Assembly: GCF_900106665.1 (NCBI RefSeq)
Contig: NZ_FNNA01000010.1
Span: 1-55,341, forward strand
From: Paracoccus sanguinis
GTDB taxonomy: Bacteria; Pseudomonadota; Alphaproteobacteria; Rhodobacterales; Rhodobacteraceae
Reading direction: 5' to 3'
Length of the DNA: 55,341 nucleotides
Part shown: piece by piece, positions 45,172 through 53,105 of the stretch
How the letters are laid out: each line of letters opens with the position of its first letter
Position numbering within the stretch: the stretch's first letter is position 1
Made by a program: the position numbers and the translations under genes
The notes under the pieces: model-generated
Database searches by the model: none
What the model was told of the DNA's origin: nothing
The model's input: the letters and a program-made list of their open reading frames with translations, nothing else

Positions 45172-46656
45172 TCAGGCTGTGACGGCGAACTCGGTCATCA
45201 TGCCGGTGAAGAGATGCGGCATGTGGTGGCAGTGCAGCATCCAGCGCGCGGCCTCACCCGCGTCGAGCGCCACCGTCACCATGACCATCGGCGGCACATA
45301 GACCGTGTCCCGCAACGCACCGACAATCGCCTGCCCGTTGACGTTGACTACTTGGAACACATGGCCGTGCAGGTGCATCGGATGCCCCATCATCGACATG
45401 TTGTGGAAGGTCAGATGCACGCGCTCGCCCGTCCGGGCTGTGATCGGCATATGGTCGCCCCAGGTCCGGCCGTCGATGGTCCAGAGATAGGGCTGCATGG
45501 AGCCGCCGAGCATGATCATATGCGAGCGATCCGCTGGCCGTGGCGCCAGCGGCATCGCCGCATTCACCGATGCCGCGCGAAGCAGACCCTCCTGCGCCAG
45601 GTCGATATCGAAGGCGCCGCTGACGCTGTCGCCCTGGGCCTCGATCCGGGACACGGAGGCACCGGACGTGGCAAGGACGATCCCGGTCCGCTCGCGTGCG
45701 CCTTCGCGGAGGGCAAGGATCGGGAAAGCCCCTGCATCAGTAATGTCGATCTCCAGGTCGAGCCTCTGGCCCATGGCCAGCCCGAAGCGCGTGCCGGGGA
45801 CAGGCTCCACCGGATGCCCGTCCACCGCCACCAGCCGCGCCGCGATCCCGCCGGTGTCGATCCAGAAGGACGTGGCCGCCGCCGCGTTGATGACCCGCAG
45901 CAGGACGCGCCCCCCACGCTCGACCGCGATCACCTCGGGGTCCGCCAGCGTGCGGTCGTTGGCGAGATAAGCGTCGAACTCGATGTCGTTGAGGTCCATG
46001 GCCATGCCGCCCATGCCCGAATGACCCGTTCCTCCCATCGCCATGCCGGAGTGGTCCATGCCGGCCATGGCCCCATGCCCGGCCGCGGGCGCGCCCATGG
46101 CCGCCATGTCGTGGTGCCCGCCGCCTTCCACCAGTTCGGCCATCACCTCGGAGGGCGGACGAAACGAGAAGTCGTGCAGGAACATCACCACCTCCTGACG
46201 GTCGGCCGCGAGATCCTCGGGCCGGCGCACGATCAGGGGGGCGGCAAGCAGGCTCATCTCCTGCAGCGGCACATGGCTGTGCATCCAGAAGGTGCCGGGC
46301 AGAGGCGCATAGTCGAAGCTGCGGGTCTCGCCCGGCTTCAGCAGGGGCATCGGCAGGCCCGGCACGCCATCCTGCGCGTTGGGCGGGATCTGCCCGTGCC
46401 AGTGGATGATGGTGTCCTCGGCCAGAGCGTTGGTCAGGTCCACCCGGAAACGCTGGCCAGGGTCCAGGATCAGCCCTTGGCCGCCGGAGCCGTTCGCCAG
46501 CCCCATCACAGTGGCGGCGCGGCCATCGACCTCGATCACGCGGGTCGTGGCGGTCAGGGACAGCGGCTGTTCACCGGCGGCGGCAAGGCGCGGCCATGCG
46601 GTTGTGGCGGCCATGGCGGCGGATGCGGCCAGAAAGCCGCGGCGTGTCAGTGTCAT
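45172..46656 (-). CDS. Multicopper oxidase (CueO/CopA-like), Tat-exported
   Basis: 494 residues. A Tat signal (TRRGFLAASAAMAATTAW) implies export of the folded protein. The copper ligands are complete: HWHGQIPPN, WMHSHVPLQEM, HPMHLHGHVF and the C-terminal WMLHCHHMPHLFTGMM with the type 1 Cys. A Met/His-rich insert (GHGAMAGMDHSGMAMGGTGH) near residue 200 probably gathers Cu(I). It oxidises Cu(I) to the less toxic Cu(II) in the periplasm. Confidence 0.93.
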   Translation of the reverse strand: MTLTRRGFLAASAAMAATTAWPRLAAAGEQPLSLTATTRVIEVDGRAATVMGLANGSGGQGLILDPGQRFRVDLTNALAEDTIIHWHGQIPPNAQDGVPGLPMPLLKPGETRSFDYAPLPGTFWMHSHVPLQEMSLLAAPLIVRRPEDLAADRQEVVMFLHDFSFRPPSEVMAELVEGGGHHDMAAMGAPAAGHGAMAGMDHSGMAMGGTGHSGMGGMAMDLNDIEFDAYLANDRTLADPEVIAVERGGRVLLRVINAAAATSFWIDTGGIAARLVAVDGHPVEPVPGTRFGLAMGQRLDLEIDITDAGAFPILALREGARERTGIVLATSGASVSRIEAQGDSVSGAFDIDLAQEGLLRAASVNAAMPLAPRPADRSHMIMLGGSMQPYLWTIDGRTWGDHMPITARTGERVHLTFHNMSMMGHPMHLHGHVFQVVNVNGQAIVGALRDTVYVPPMVMVTVALDAGEAARWMLHCHHMPHLFTGMMTEFAVTA

Positions 46657-46729
46657 GTCTAAAAATCCATCAGACCCCGCAGGGTAGCACTCGGACTGGA
46701 GCCAACTTGCGGCTCCGCTCAGGAGGCGA

Positions 46730-47074
46730 TCAGAGGGATTTGGGAGGGCGGTCGTCCGGGTCGGTCAGCCGGCCCCGCAGGACAAGCGCGGACGGAAACC
46801 AGAGCGCGATCGTGGCGAACTCTGCCAGAAATGCGCTGGCAGGCTGCGGCGCCGGGGCCATCGGCCCGACACAAGCGATCGCGCAGGCTTCCGACATCCT
46901 GTGCCCCGCTTGGCCGCATGGACCCGCGGTGTCGGGATGCTCGGCCAATCCCGCTTGGTGATGCAGGCACGCGCCTGGCATCTCGGGCGCTCCTCCCGCC
47001 ATGGAGGCATGGGGAAGCGCCGCGAAAAATAGGACGGCTACCATCAGCAGCAGGGAGGTCAGGTGGCGCAGCAT
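46730..47074 (-). CDS. Small secreted Cys-rich protein of unknown function
   Basis: 114 residues from ATG 47074. A signal peptide (HLTSLLLMVAVLFFAALPHA) is followed by a His/Cys-containing stretch (GACLHHQAGLAEH, AGPCGQAGHRMSEACAIACV). A second hydrophobic segment follows (FLAEFATIALWFPSALVL). It precedes the multicopper oxidase in the same direction with a 73-bp gap and may be its operon partner. The family was not recognised. Small proteins of similar layout occur in copper operons. Confidence 0.62.
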   Translation of the reverse strand: MLRHLTSLLLMVAVLFFAALPHASMAGGAPEMPGACLHHQAGLAEHPDTAGPCGQAGHRMSEACAIACVGPMAPAPQPASAFLAEFATIALWFPSALVLRGRLTDPDDRPPKSL

Positions 47075-47421
47075 TGTGCACAAGGACGATAGGACGACAT
47101 CCGATGGAGTATAAACCGCCCGGTATTGATCGCAATGCTTGGCAGCAGATCGGCATCGGCATTTCTTGGGCAGAATGGCGAATGAATAAACAGCATTGTT
47201 TCTATCAACTCGCAAGGGCCACATCTGAACTATGCCGCAGCCGCTCCTCAGCTCGCGTCCAGACAGGCCAAGTATACAGCCAGCCGAGATTTACTAAATA
47301 GGTATACCTCATCCGGACAGATGCATCGGACACCGGGGCTTGTCCAAATAGGGTTTGTTCCACGGGCTTTCGGACGGTAGCGTGCACGGGTCTAGACCTC
47401 AACAGGACAGAACGGCCCCTC
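47075..47421. promoter_or_regulatory. Promoter region and probable res site of the transposon resolvase
   Basis: 347 bp with no gene. AT-rich DNA with the near-dyad GTATAC...GGTATACC (47272-47310) and further short repeats precedes the resolvase gene. Tn402-type resolvases act on a res site directly upstream of their gene, so this is the expected location. The left part must hold the promoter of the 46730-47074 gene. The subsites could not be assigned. Confidence 0.4.
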
Positions 47422-48033
47422 ATGACCCTTTACGGCTACGCGCGGGTATCTACGACCGACCAAGATCTCGCGCTGCAAGAAACAGCTCTGCGGACCGCCG
47501 GCTGTCAGGTGATCCGATCCGAGAAGAAAACCGGCACCCGACGCGAAGGCCGGGCCGAGTTGGACATCCTGCTCCAGTTCCTGCGCGCAGGCGATACGCT
47601 GGTCATCACCCGCATCGACCGGCTGGCGCGCTCGCTGAAGGACCTGCAGGACATCGTGCATGAGCTGAAGGCCAAGGGCGTCACCCTGAAGGCCACCGAA
47701 CAGCCGGTGGACACCTCGACCGCCGCCGGCAAGGCCTTCTTCGACATGCTGGGCGTTTTTGCCGAGTTCGAGACCAACCTGCGCCGCGAGCGGCAGATGG
47801 AAGGAATTGCCGCTGCCAAGGTGCGGGGCGTCTACAAGGGCCGCAAGCCGAAGATCGATCCCGCGGAGGTCCGCAGGCTGCACTTCGAGGAACGGCTCAG
47901 CCCCACCGCCATCGCAAAGCAACTCGGGATCGCGCGCTCGTCGGTCTACAGGTTCCTGCCAGCACCCAAGCAACCCGTGGCACAGGAACTTACTCCACCA
48001 AATCGCCGGGGAGCGCAAAGCCCGGAAGCCTGA
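47422..48033 (+). CDS. tniR: Serine resolvase of the tni transposon
   Basis: 203 residues. The resolvase domain starts YGYARVSTTDQDLALQETAL (catalytic Ser in RVST). It continues with TRIDRLARSLKDLQDIVHEL and MLGVFAEFETNLRRERQMEG. A C-terminal helix-turn-helix is SPTAIAKQLGIARSSVYRFL. Inside the element it resolves cointegrates formed by replicative transposition. It lies 123 bp from the right end, at the far side of the cargo from tniQ, as in other Tn402-type elements where cargo lies between IRi and tniR. Here the cargo lies between tniQ and the resolvase instead. Confidence 0.88.
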   Translation: MTLYGYARVSTTDQDLALQETALRTAGCQVIRSEKKTGTRREGRAELDILLQFLRAGDTLVITRIDRLARSLKDLQDIVHELKAKGVTLKATEQPVDTSTAAGKAFFDMLGVFAEFETNLRRERQMEGIAAAKVRGVYKGRKPKIDPAEVRRLHFEERLSPTAIAKQLGIARSSVYRFLPAPKQPVAQELTPPNRRGAQSPEA

Positions 48034-48129
48034 TCTGCGCCTCTCTCGGCCTATCTGCTGATCCGAAATGGGGTGCGCCTAACGTCAAGGGTTTCGGTAG
48101 ATATCCAAGTGCCAAGCGCTTCTGACAAT

Positions 48130-48156
48130 AAGTGCAGTCGTCTTCTGAAAGTGACA
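48130..48156 (-). repeat. tni transposon terminal inverted repeat, resolvase side
   Basis: Read inward on the minus strand from 48156 it begins TGTCACTTTCAGAAGACGAC, then TGCACTT, close to the canonical Tn5053 end. The flanking bases GGAAG (48157-48161) repeat those at 32174-32178. Confidence 0.88.
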
Positions 48157-48234
48157 GGAAGTGCGCGCGCTTCCCCTCCTTGACCGCGCCACAACTCCCT
48201 GCCTAAACCCGGCAGGTTGTTGAAGGGTTTGGGC

Positions 48235-48774
48235 ATGATCCTCGGCTATGCGCGTGTCTCGACCGAGGACCAGCACCTCGACGCTCAGCTGGCGGCCCTT
48301 GAGACCGCGGGCGCGGGGCGGGTCTTTGCCGAGAAGGTCACCGGCACGCGCACTGCCAGGCCAGAACTCGAGCGGCTGATCGACCAGCTGCGCCCCGGCG
48401 ACGTTGTGGTCGTGACCAAGTACGACCGCCTCAGCCGCTCGCTTCAGGACCTTCTCGGGATCGTCGCCCGGATTCGGGAGGCAGGCGCGGGCTTCCGGTC
48501 CCTGGCCGAGGACATCGACACCACCACCCCGGCCGGGCGCTTGGTGTTCCATGTCTTCGCCTCGATCGCCCAGTTCGAGCGCGAGCGGATCGCCGAGCGC
48601 ACGCGCGAGGGTCTTGCCGCCGCCCGGCGGCGTGGCCGGGTGGGAGGCAGGCCCCCTGCCCTCTCGCCCGAGCAGCGCGCCGAAGTGCGCCGCCTGCGCG
48701 ACGACGATCGGCGCTCCATCGCCGAGCTCGCCCGGCTGTTTCGCGTCAGCTTGAATACCATACGCCGCGCGTAA
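48235..48774 (+). CDS. Plasmid serine resolvase (multimer resolution)
   Basis: 179 residues from ATG 48235 (GAAGG upstream; the TTG at 48217 is less likely). The resolvase domain begins LGYARVSTEDQHLDAQLAAL and includes VTKYDRLSRSLQDLL and ASIAQFERERIAERT. The C-terminal helix-turn-helix is RSIAELARLFRVSLNTIRRA. It lies just outside the transposon, whose end is 78 bp upstream, in what must have been the res region. It probably keeps the plasmid monomeric, unless the insertion disturbed its site. Confidence 0.9.
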   Translation: MILGYARVSTEDQHLDAQLAALETAGAGRVFAEKVTGTRTARPELERLIDQLRPGDVVVVTKYDRLSRSLQDLLGIVARIREAGAGFRSLAEDIDTTTPAGRLVFHVFASIAQFERERIAERTREGLAAARRRGRVGGRPPALSPEQRAEVRRLRDDDRRSIAELARLFRVSLNTIRRA

Positions 48775-49012
48775 GGCGGGTCAGCTCGGCCATGCGCTGA
48801 TGCCGCGGCCGCTGGCCCATGCCTAGGAACACGCCGGCTCTTGCACACGCTGCAGCGCTCCAGCGGTCGTCGAGAGGCAGCCGGGGGCAGTGCCCCAAGC
48901 TTGGCAGCCAGACAGGTCGGCGCTCGCCAACCGGGTCAGACCTGCAGGATTGCGAGCTTGGGCAAGATGCACGTGTGGATTCAGGATCAGCCGAGGCCTA
49001 CACACCTGAGGG

Positions 49013-49309
49013 TCATCCAGAGGCGTCTGGCCGCTGCGGCGCGCGCCATCTCTCCCACATCCGCTCGATTAGCTGGCCTTGCGTGATGCCCAGGCGCTCG
49101 GCCTCGTCGGCGATCGCCTGACCCACCTCTGGGAAAACCTTCGGGTGCAGTTGGAAGGTCCGCGGACTTGGCTTCCGGCCGGGCTTCCGGCGCGGGGTGC
49201 GGTCCAGAAAGCCCCTCGCCTCTCCGACCTCGTCGACCCGCCGGACCTCTTCGACGGTGGTGTCCTTGGGGCGCGCCCTCAGGCCCGCCAGCCTATTTGA
49301 GCCGGTCAT
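49013..49309 (-). CDS. Small ParB-like / ribbon-helix-helix partner of ParA
   Basis: 98 residues. Its ATG lies inside the parA 3' end (17-bp overlap), so it is translationally linked to parA. A basic N-terminal half (FLDRTPRRKPGRKPSPRTFQ) leads into FQLHPKVFPEVGQAIADEAE followed by LGITQGQLIERMWERW. The latter resembles a ribbon-helix-helix fold (strand plus two helices) used by small centromere-binding proteins. In this position it is the likely DNA-binding half of the partition system. It is not a classical ParB. Confidence 0.7.
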   Translation of the reverse strand: MTGSNRLAGLRARPKDTTVEEVRRVDEVGEARGFLDRTPRRKPGRKPSPRTFQLHPKVFPEVGQAIADEAERLGITQGQLIERMWERWRAPQRPDASG

Positions 49310-49961
49310 AGACGGCCTCCGCGAATGATCGGGCGTTTTCCTGCGCCTTTTCGATGTTCCCGCCGGTGGTGATGGTCTCGTCGGCAGCCATGTCGGTCAG
49401 GTCGCCCCCATAGGCGAACAGCTCGGAAAAGGCCGCCCGGTTGACCAGAGCGGGCTGGATGAGGTCGATCCCTGCATCGCAGAGCTGGGCCTCGAGTTCT
49501 TTCTGGACCCGGCTTCTCACCGCCGCATTGGTCTTGGTCAGCACGACGGCATGGCGGATCGGCCGGCCTAGTGCCTCCTCCTCCTCGCGGACGAGTGCCA
49601 GGGCCTCGGAGCCGATCTCGGCATCGAGCGCGGTCGGCTGCATGGGCACGATCACCAGGTCCGCCTGCGAGATCGCGCGGCTGACCAGCTGCGATGCGAC
49701 GCCTTCCAGGTCGACGATGACGATACGGCCGTCTCCATCCGCCGCCCGGATGGCGGGCACGATGTCGGATCGGCCGACGTCGCTGCGCAGTGTCACCCCC
49801 TTTGGGGTGCGATGCCCCGCCCATCGGCTGAGGGACCTGTTGGGGTCACAGTCGAGGACGGTCACATCCGCCCCCATCCGGGCGAATTCCGACGCGAGCA
49901 GCACGGCGCAGGTCGATTTTCCGACCCCGCCCTTTGGGCTGGCCATGACGATGACGGGCAT
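49293..49961 (-). CDS. parA: ParA-type partition ATPase
   Basis: 222 residues with AAGGA before the ATG. The deviant Walker A is SPKGGVGKSTCAVLLASEFA. Walker A' is VTVLDCDPNRSLSRWA and Walker B is IVIVDLEG. The protein has no N-terminal helix-turn-helix, so it is a type Ib-like short ParA. It moves plasmid copies apart using ATP and the partner protein bound to a centromere site. It follows repA in the same direction. Confidence 0.92.
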   Translation of the reverse strand: MPVIVMASPKGGVGKSTCAVLLASEFARMGADVTVLDCDPNRSLSRWAGHRTPKGVTLRSDVGRSDIVPAIRAADGDGRIVIVDLEGVASQLVSRAISQADLVIVPMQPTALDAEIGSEALALVREEEEALGRPIRHAVVLTKTNAAVRSRVQKELEAQLCDAGIDLIQPALVNRAAFSELFAYGGDLTDMAADETITTGGNIEKAQENARSFAEAVYDRLK

Positions 49962-50008
49962 GGGTAATCCTTACGAGACGAGCAGCGGCAGTTTCGCATA
50001 CCGCAAAC

Positions 50009-50053
50009 TTATCCACAATCTAAAACAAACCGGATTTATATCGGGTTGTTTTA
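50009..50053. promoter_or_regulatory. DnaA box and dyad between repA and parA
   Basis: TTATCCACA (50009-50017) is a perfect DnaA box. Next to it AAAACAAACCGGA (50022-50034) and TCGGGTTGTTTT (50041-50052) form an imperfect inverted repeat in AT-rich DNA, directly upstream of parA. The dyad could be the parA operator or the centromere (parS-like) site. Confidence 0.5.
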
Positions 50054-50091
50054 AAAAAACCTGATACAAATCCATAACCGGAATTAAATCC

Positions 50092-51129
50092 CTATTCCGG
50101 GCTGCCGCGCTTCTCGAACCATTTGCGGCAGAAGCCGACGAACGCAGCGTCCGCATCCCGTGGCGGCTCGACGATCCATTCGCGCCATTCTCTCTCGAGG
50201 TAGTACACGTCCCAGCCGGGGGCTGCGGCACGGGCCGATTCATACGTCTCCGCGTGCAGCGGCGACACGAGCGTCAGACCTGGTGGGGCAGGGGACATCG
50301 TCCCCCGGTTGGTGAAGATCACCATGTCCGCCGTCTCGTCATAGGCGACATGATAGTCGGGCAGGTGATCGTTCATCACCAGTTCCCGGATCATCTGCCG
50401 GAAGCGCTTTTCGGGACTTTGCGAGCCGGACTTCAGCAGGAGCTTAGCGAGCGAGATGCGCCACGTCCTCTGCTGGCCGCAGTGCTTGCGCGCCAGCTCG
50501 TAAACCCGTCGCTCGACCGGCTTGCGCAGGCGGAAATAGTCCCGATGGAGCGTGAGCACCTCTTCGTTCCGGATCGCGTTGAAGACCCATTCCGACAGTT
50601 TGACTTCGCACCACAGCAGCCGGCCATCCATGCCGTGCTTCCGGCGGATGGAGGAGGCATCGATCAGTCCGAAGCCGTCGATCTGCTCTTCGTCGCCGGT
50701 GGTGATGTTGGTCCGGATCCGCGTCCCTTCCAGACGATCCAGGGCGTCGATCAGCGACATGTACTCGCGCCCGCTCGTGCCGCGATTAGTGAAGATCAGC
50801 AGCTCGTGCGAGTTGATGCGGACGCGCGGCGACACCGGCTCGCCGCGCTTCAGCTTCGCCATGATCTGGCTGATGCAATAGATCAGGATGTCCTTGTCAT
50901 AGATCGTGGCCAGCCCCTTCACGCTCGGGGTGATCTCGAGCCAGTTGTCCCCATTCCGGTACCGCTTGACCGTCGTCTCCGGCTTCTTGGAAAGCGAGTA
51001 GAAGGGGTGCTCCATGTGCTGCATCACATCCTTGAGCACAGCGTCTGCCACGTCGCAGATGAACAGATCATGCTGCGGGTGCCGGTCAGGCAGAAGGGCA
51101 GGGAGCGGGTTCGTGGTTTCAGTTACCAT
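50092..51129 (-). CDS. repA: RPA-family plasmid replication initiator RepA
   Basis: 345 residues. The RPA (replication initiator protein A) domain covers most of the chain. Conserved segments include HDLFICDVADAVLKDVMQHM, MEHPFYSLSKKP, ITPSVKGLATIYDKDILIYC, the LLIFTNRGTSGREY-like strand and RRVYELARKHCGQQ-W. This family is typical of alphaproteobacterial plasmids. It binds iterons and opens the origin. The first iteron overlaps its start codon, so it can repress its own gene. Confidence 0.93.
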   Translation of the reverse strand: MVTETTNPLPALLPDRHPQHDLFICDVADAVLKDVMQHMEHPFYSLSKKPETTVKRYRNGDNWLEITPSVKGLATIYDKDILIYCISQIMAKLKRGEPVSPRVRINSHELLIFTNRGTSGREYMSLIDALDRLEGTRIRTNITTGDEEQIDGFGLIDASSIRRKHGMDGRLLWCEVKLSEWVFNAIRNEEVLTLHRDYFRLRKPVERRVYELARKHCGQQRTWRISLAKLLLKSGSQSPEKRFRQMIRELVMNDHLPDYHVAYDETADMVIFTNRGTMSPAPPGLTLVSPLHAETYESARAAAPGWDVYYLEREWREWIVEPPRDADAAFVGFCRKWFEKRGSPE

Positions 51130-51226
51130 GCCCCATATTCGTGTTTTCAGTTACCGCCGTCAAGATTCGTGTTTTCAGTTACCGAAAGCAGGATTTCAGT
51201 TACCAAGATTCGTGTTTTCAGTTACT
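51110..51226. repeat. Five origin iterons
   Basis: The 18-bp unit TTCGTGTTTTCAGTTACC occurs at 51138-51155, 51166-51183 and 51209-51226 (last base T). A one-mismatch copy lies at 51110-51127 and a degenerate copy ends at 51204 (TTTCAGTTACC). Spacings are 28, 28, 21 and 22 bp, roughly two to three helical turns. The array sits directly upstream of repA, as RepA binding sites do. Confidence 0.88.
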
Positions 51227-51235
51227 GCCATGCGG

Positions 51236-51326
51236 CGTAATATATTGAATATAGACGTATAAATTGTACTATTTTCTCGCGTAACACCTATTTTAACACA
51301 TCTATAACACCCAGACCTGTGGATAA
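51236..51326. other. oriV: Origin of replication: AT-rich segment and DnaA box
   Basis: After the iterons the DNA becomes strongly AT-rich (taatatattgaatatagac..., 51238-51310), the expected melting region. A perfect DnaA box follows at 51318-51326 (TGTGGATAA on the plus strand). Together with the iterons and RepA this defines the likely oriV. Confidence 0.8.
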
Positions 51327-51353
51327 GTCAGAGGCAAGGGGACCGATCCACGA

Positions 51354-52646
51354 TCATCCGTATCCATCGTCCCAACCTTCATCCTGTGCCTTGATCCGCT
51401 GCTGCATGGTCTGCGCATCGTCCCGATCATGATCTGCTGAGACGGCCGTGGAGACCTTCGGCTCCGGGGTGTGCAGCGAAGATGGGTGGTGAACGGGGGA
51501 GAGGACATGGATCGCCTTGGGCTGTTGCTGCTGCGGAGCTTTCGCCCTCGACGCTTTCGCTGTCTCAGCGTCATCCTTACGGATGGCGTCGTTGATGGAT
51601 TTCTCAATGAGGTCGTCGAGCAGTTTTTCCTTGGCCCCCAGCCGCTGTCCAAGCTGAGCGGCGTAGTCCCAGGCGACATCGACGGCGATCTTTTCGTGAC
51701 GAAGATCGCGCTGAAGCTGGCGGATCTCGGCAGCCCTGTCCTCCAAGGCCCGCGACAGCACCCGGTTCTGCCTCTCCAGCCGATCGAGCTGATGCTTCAT
51801 CGCTGGCGTACCGATGGTCTGCCGCTCGAGGGAGAGGATCTTCACCTCATGCTCCCTCTGCTCCCGGCGCCTGGCCGACCAGGCGCCCACCAGAGCGCCG
51901 GTGGCAGCCTCCGAGGCCCTCTGACGCCACTGGGCGTCCGTCTCCTTCCCCCGGCCGAGGAAGTTGCCCGGGCGGCGCTCAGGGAGCTCCACGGCGTGCT
52001 CCGGGTCATTGAGATGGGCATAGGCGCTCTTCACCCGCTCATGGGTCGCCTTCGAGCCCTGTACGCCACGTTCGAGCCCATGGGGCTGGCCGACCTGTTC
52101 CGCAAAGTCGGTCTGCATGGCCGACAGCTTGCCCCGATCGCCAACGAGGGCGCGGGCGTTGAGCCTGCCCCGGTCATCGAGGGGGATGGTCATCACCGTC
52201 ATGTGCGGGGTGGCCTCATCACGGTGGATCACGGCCGACAGGACGTTCTCCTTGCCATGCCGGTTCTCGAGCCACTCGAGGGCGCGGCGGAAATACACGT
52301 CCTGCTGCTCGCGGCTCATGGCGTTCAGCGCGCCCGGGCTGCCGCCGATGAAGTACTCCAGCCCGTGGACGGCGTTGACCCGGATCTTCTCCGGGGCGCG
52401 GGCCCGCCAGGCGTCCAGGACGCCACGGCTGTCCTCCGCCCCGACGAGGACGGTGTTGTCGCGGATGCGGGCCGGATTGGCGTTCGGGGTCTCACGTTCG
52501 CGGAACGTGTGCTGAAGGCTGGCGCCCATGTTGCCGAGGTTCTTGATCTTGGCGCAGCGCAGGATGGCGAAGCGCCGGCCGCCGTCCTGGATGCGCCCGC
52601 TGTTCGTCCGCCCCAGCCGGAGCTCATCCTCGTCGTGATAGGCCAT
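51354..52646 (-). CDS. mobV: MobV-family (Mob_Pre) relaxase
   Basis: 430 residues from ATG 52646 (GAGGTG upstream). The N-terminal Mob_Pre domain has FAILRCAKIKNLGNMGASLQ and HTFRERETPNANP-RIRDN. The metal-binding motif is VIHRDEATPHMTVMTIPLDD. A coiled coil (about residues 245-330) and a low-complexity tail follow. It nicks oriT and is transferred with the strand, so the plasmid is mobilisable by a helper. No type IV secretion genes are present. The third His of the usual HxDExxPHxH motif is replaced by Thr (HMT). Confidence 0.9.
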   Translation of the reverse strand: MAYHDEDELRLGRTNSGRIQDGGRRFAILRCAKIKNLGNMGASLQHTFRERETPNANPARIRDNTVLVGAEDSRGVLDAWRARAPEKIRVNAVHGLEYFIGGSPGALNAMSREQQDVYFRRALEWLENRHGKENVLSAVIHRDEATPHMTVMTIPLDDRGRLNARALVGDRGKLSAMQTDFAEQVGQPHGLERGVQGSKATHERVKSAYAHLNDPEHAVELPERRPGNFLGRGKETDAQWRQRASEAATGALVGAWSARRREQREHEVKILSLERQTIGTPAMKHQLDRLERQNRVLSRALEDRAAEIRQLQRDLRHEKIAVDVAWDYAAQLGQRLGAKEKLLDDLIEKSINDAIRKDDAETAKASRAKAPQQQQPKAIHVLSPVHHPSSLHTPEPKVSTAVSADHDRDDAQTMQQRIKAQDEGWDDGYG

Positions 52647-52692
52647 GATCACCTCGCAACCCGCCAGCCGGCAGAGTAGAAGGGGCTGAAGA

Positions 52693-52796
52693 GGGAAGGA
52701 AGGTTGAATGTGTACTCACTAGACATTCTGACTTCGCCGGAATGTCGTTCGCCCGCCGCAGGCGGGAAAGAAGGTGCACATTCAACCTTCCTTCCC
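52693..52796. other. oriT: Nested inverted repeats, candidate oriT
   Basis: A perfect 20-bp inverted repeat (GGGAAGGAAGGTTGAATGTG at 52693-52712 and its complement at 52777-52796) encloses GACATTC/GAATGTC (52722-52728, 52740-52746) and CCCGCC/GGCGGG (52752-52757, 52761-52766). It begins 47 bp upstream of the relaxase start. On the minus strand the inner part reads CTAGTGAGTACAC, similar to the TAGTG-containing nic region of MobV plasmids. Position and structure fit oriT. Confidence 0.6.
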
Positions 52797-52799
52797 GGC

Positions 52800-53105
52800 G
52801 CCTCGGGCAGCCAGAGCTACCCCGATGCGCGACGCCAGGCCCTGCCTGCGCCGCTTGGACCCCTCGCGTCTGCGCCGCGCAGGCAAGGACACAAACGGCC
52901 CGAGGCCGGGGCGGCGGAGTTGGTTCATGCTGAAATGAGGGGTTGCGCCAGAAACCGGTCAGAAGGACCGCACTCTGCGGCGGGGCTGCGGCGGGGCTGC
53001 GGCGGGGCTGCGGCGGGGCTGCGGCGGGGCTGCGTTGGCCTAGGTACCCCCCCACTGGGGTCGCACGGTTCCGGCGCAACCCCGCCGCAGCCGGGTCTGT
53101 GCCTG
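52800..53105. other. Non-coding stretch with 11-bp GC-rich tandem repeats
   Basis: No gene is supported. Five tandem copies of CGGGGCTGCGG (the last lacks one base) occupy about 52975-53034. A weak plus-strand open frame across the region starts inside the presumed oriT and is mostly an artefact of repeat composition. Confidence 0.6.

Larger units (their letters stand above)
32179..48156. mobile_element. Tn402/Tn5053-type (tni) transposon carrying copper genes
   Basis: The left end starts TGTAATTTTCAGGAGACG at 32179. The right end, read inward on the minus strand from 48156, starts TGTCACTTTCAGAAGACG. The two ends agree at about 21 of the first 25 positions and match the known Tn5053/Tn402 end. 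The 5 bases outside are GGAAG on both sides (32174-32178 and 48157-48161), the 5-bp target duplication of this family. The element is 15,978 bp. Order: tniA, tniB, tniQ, copper cassette, resolvase. The insertion point is 78 bp upstream of the plasmid resolvase gene start. Confidence 0.9.
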
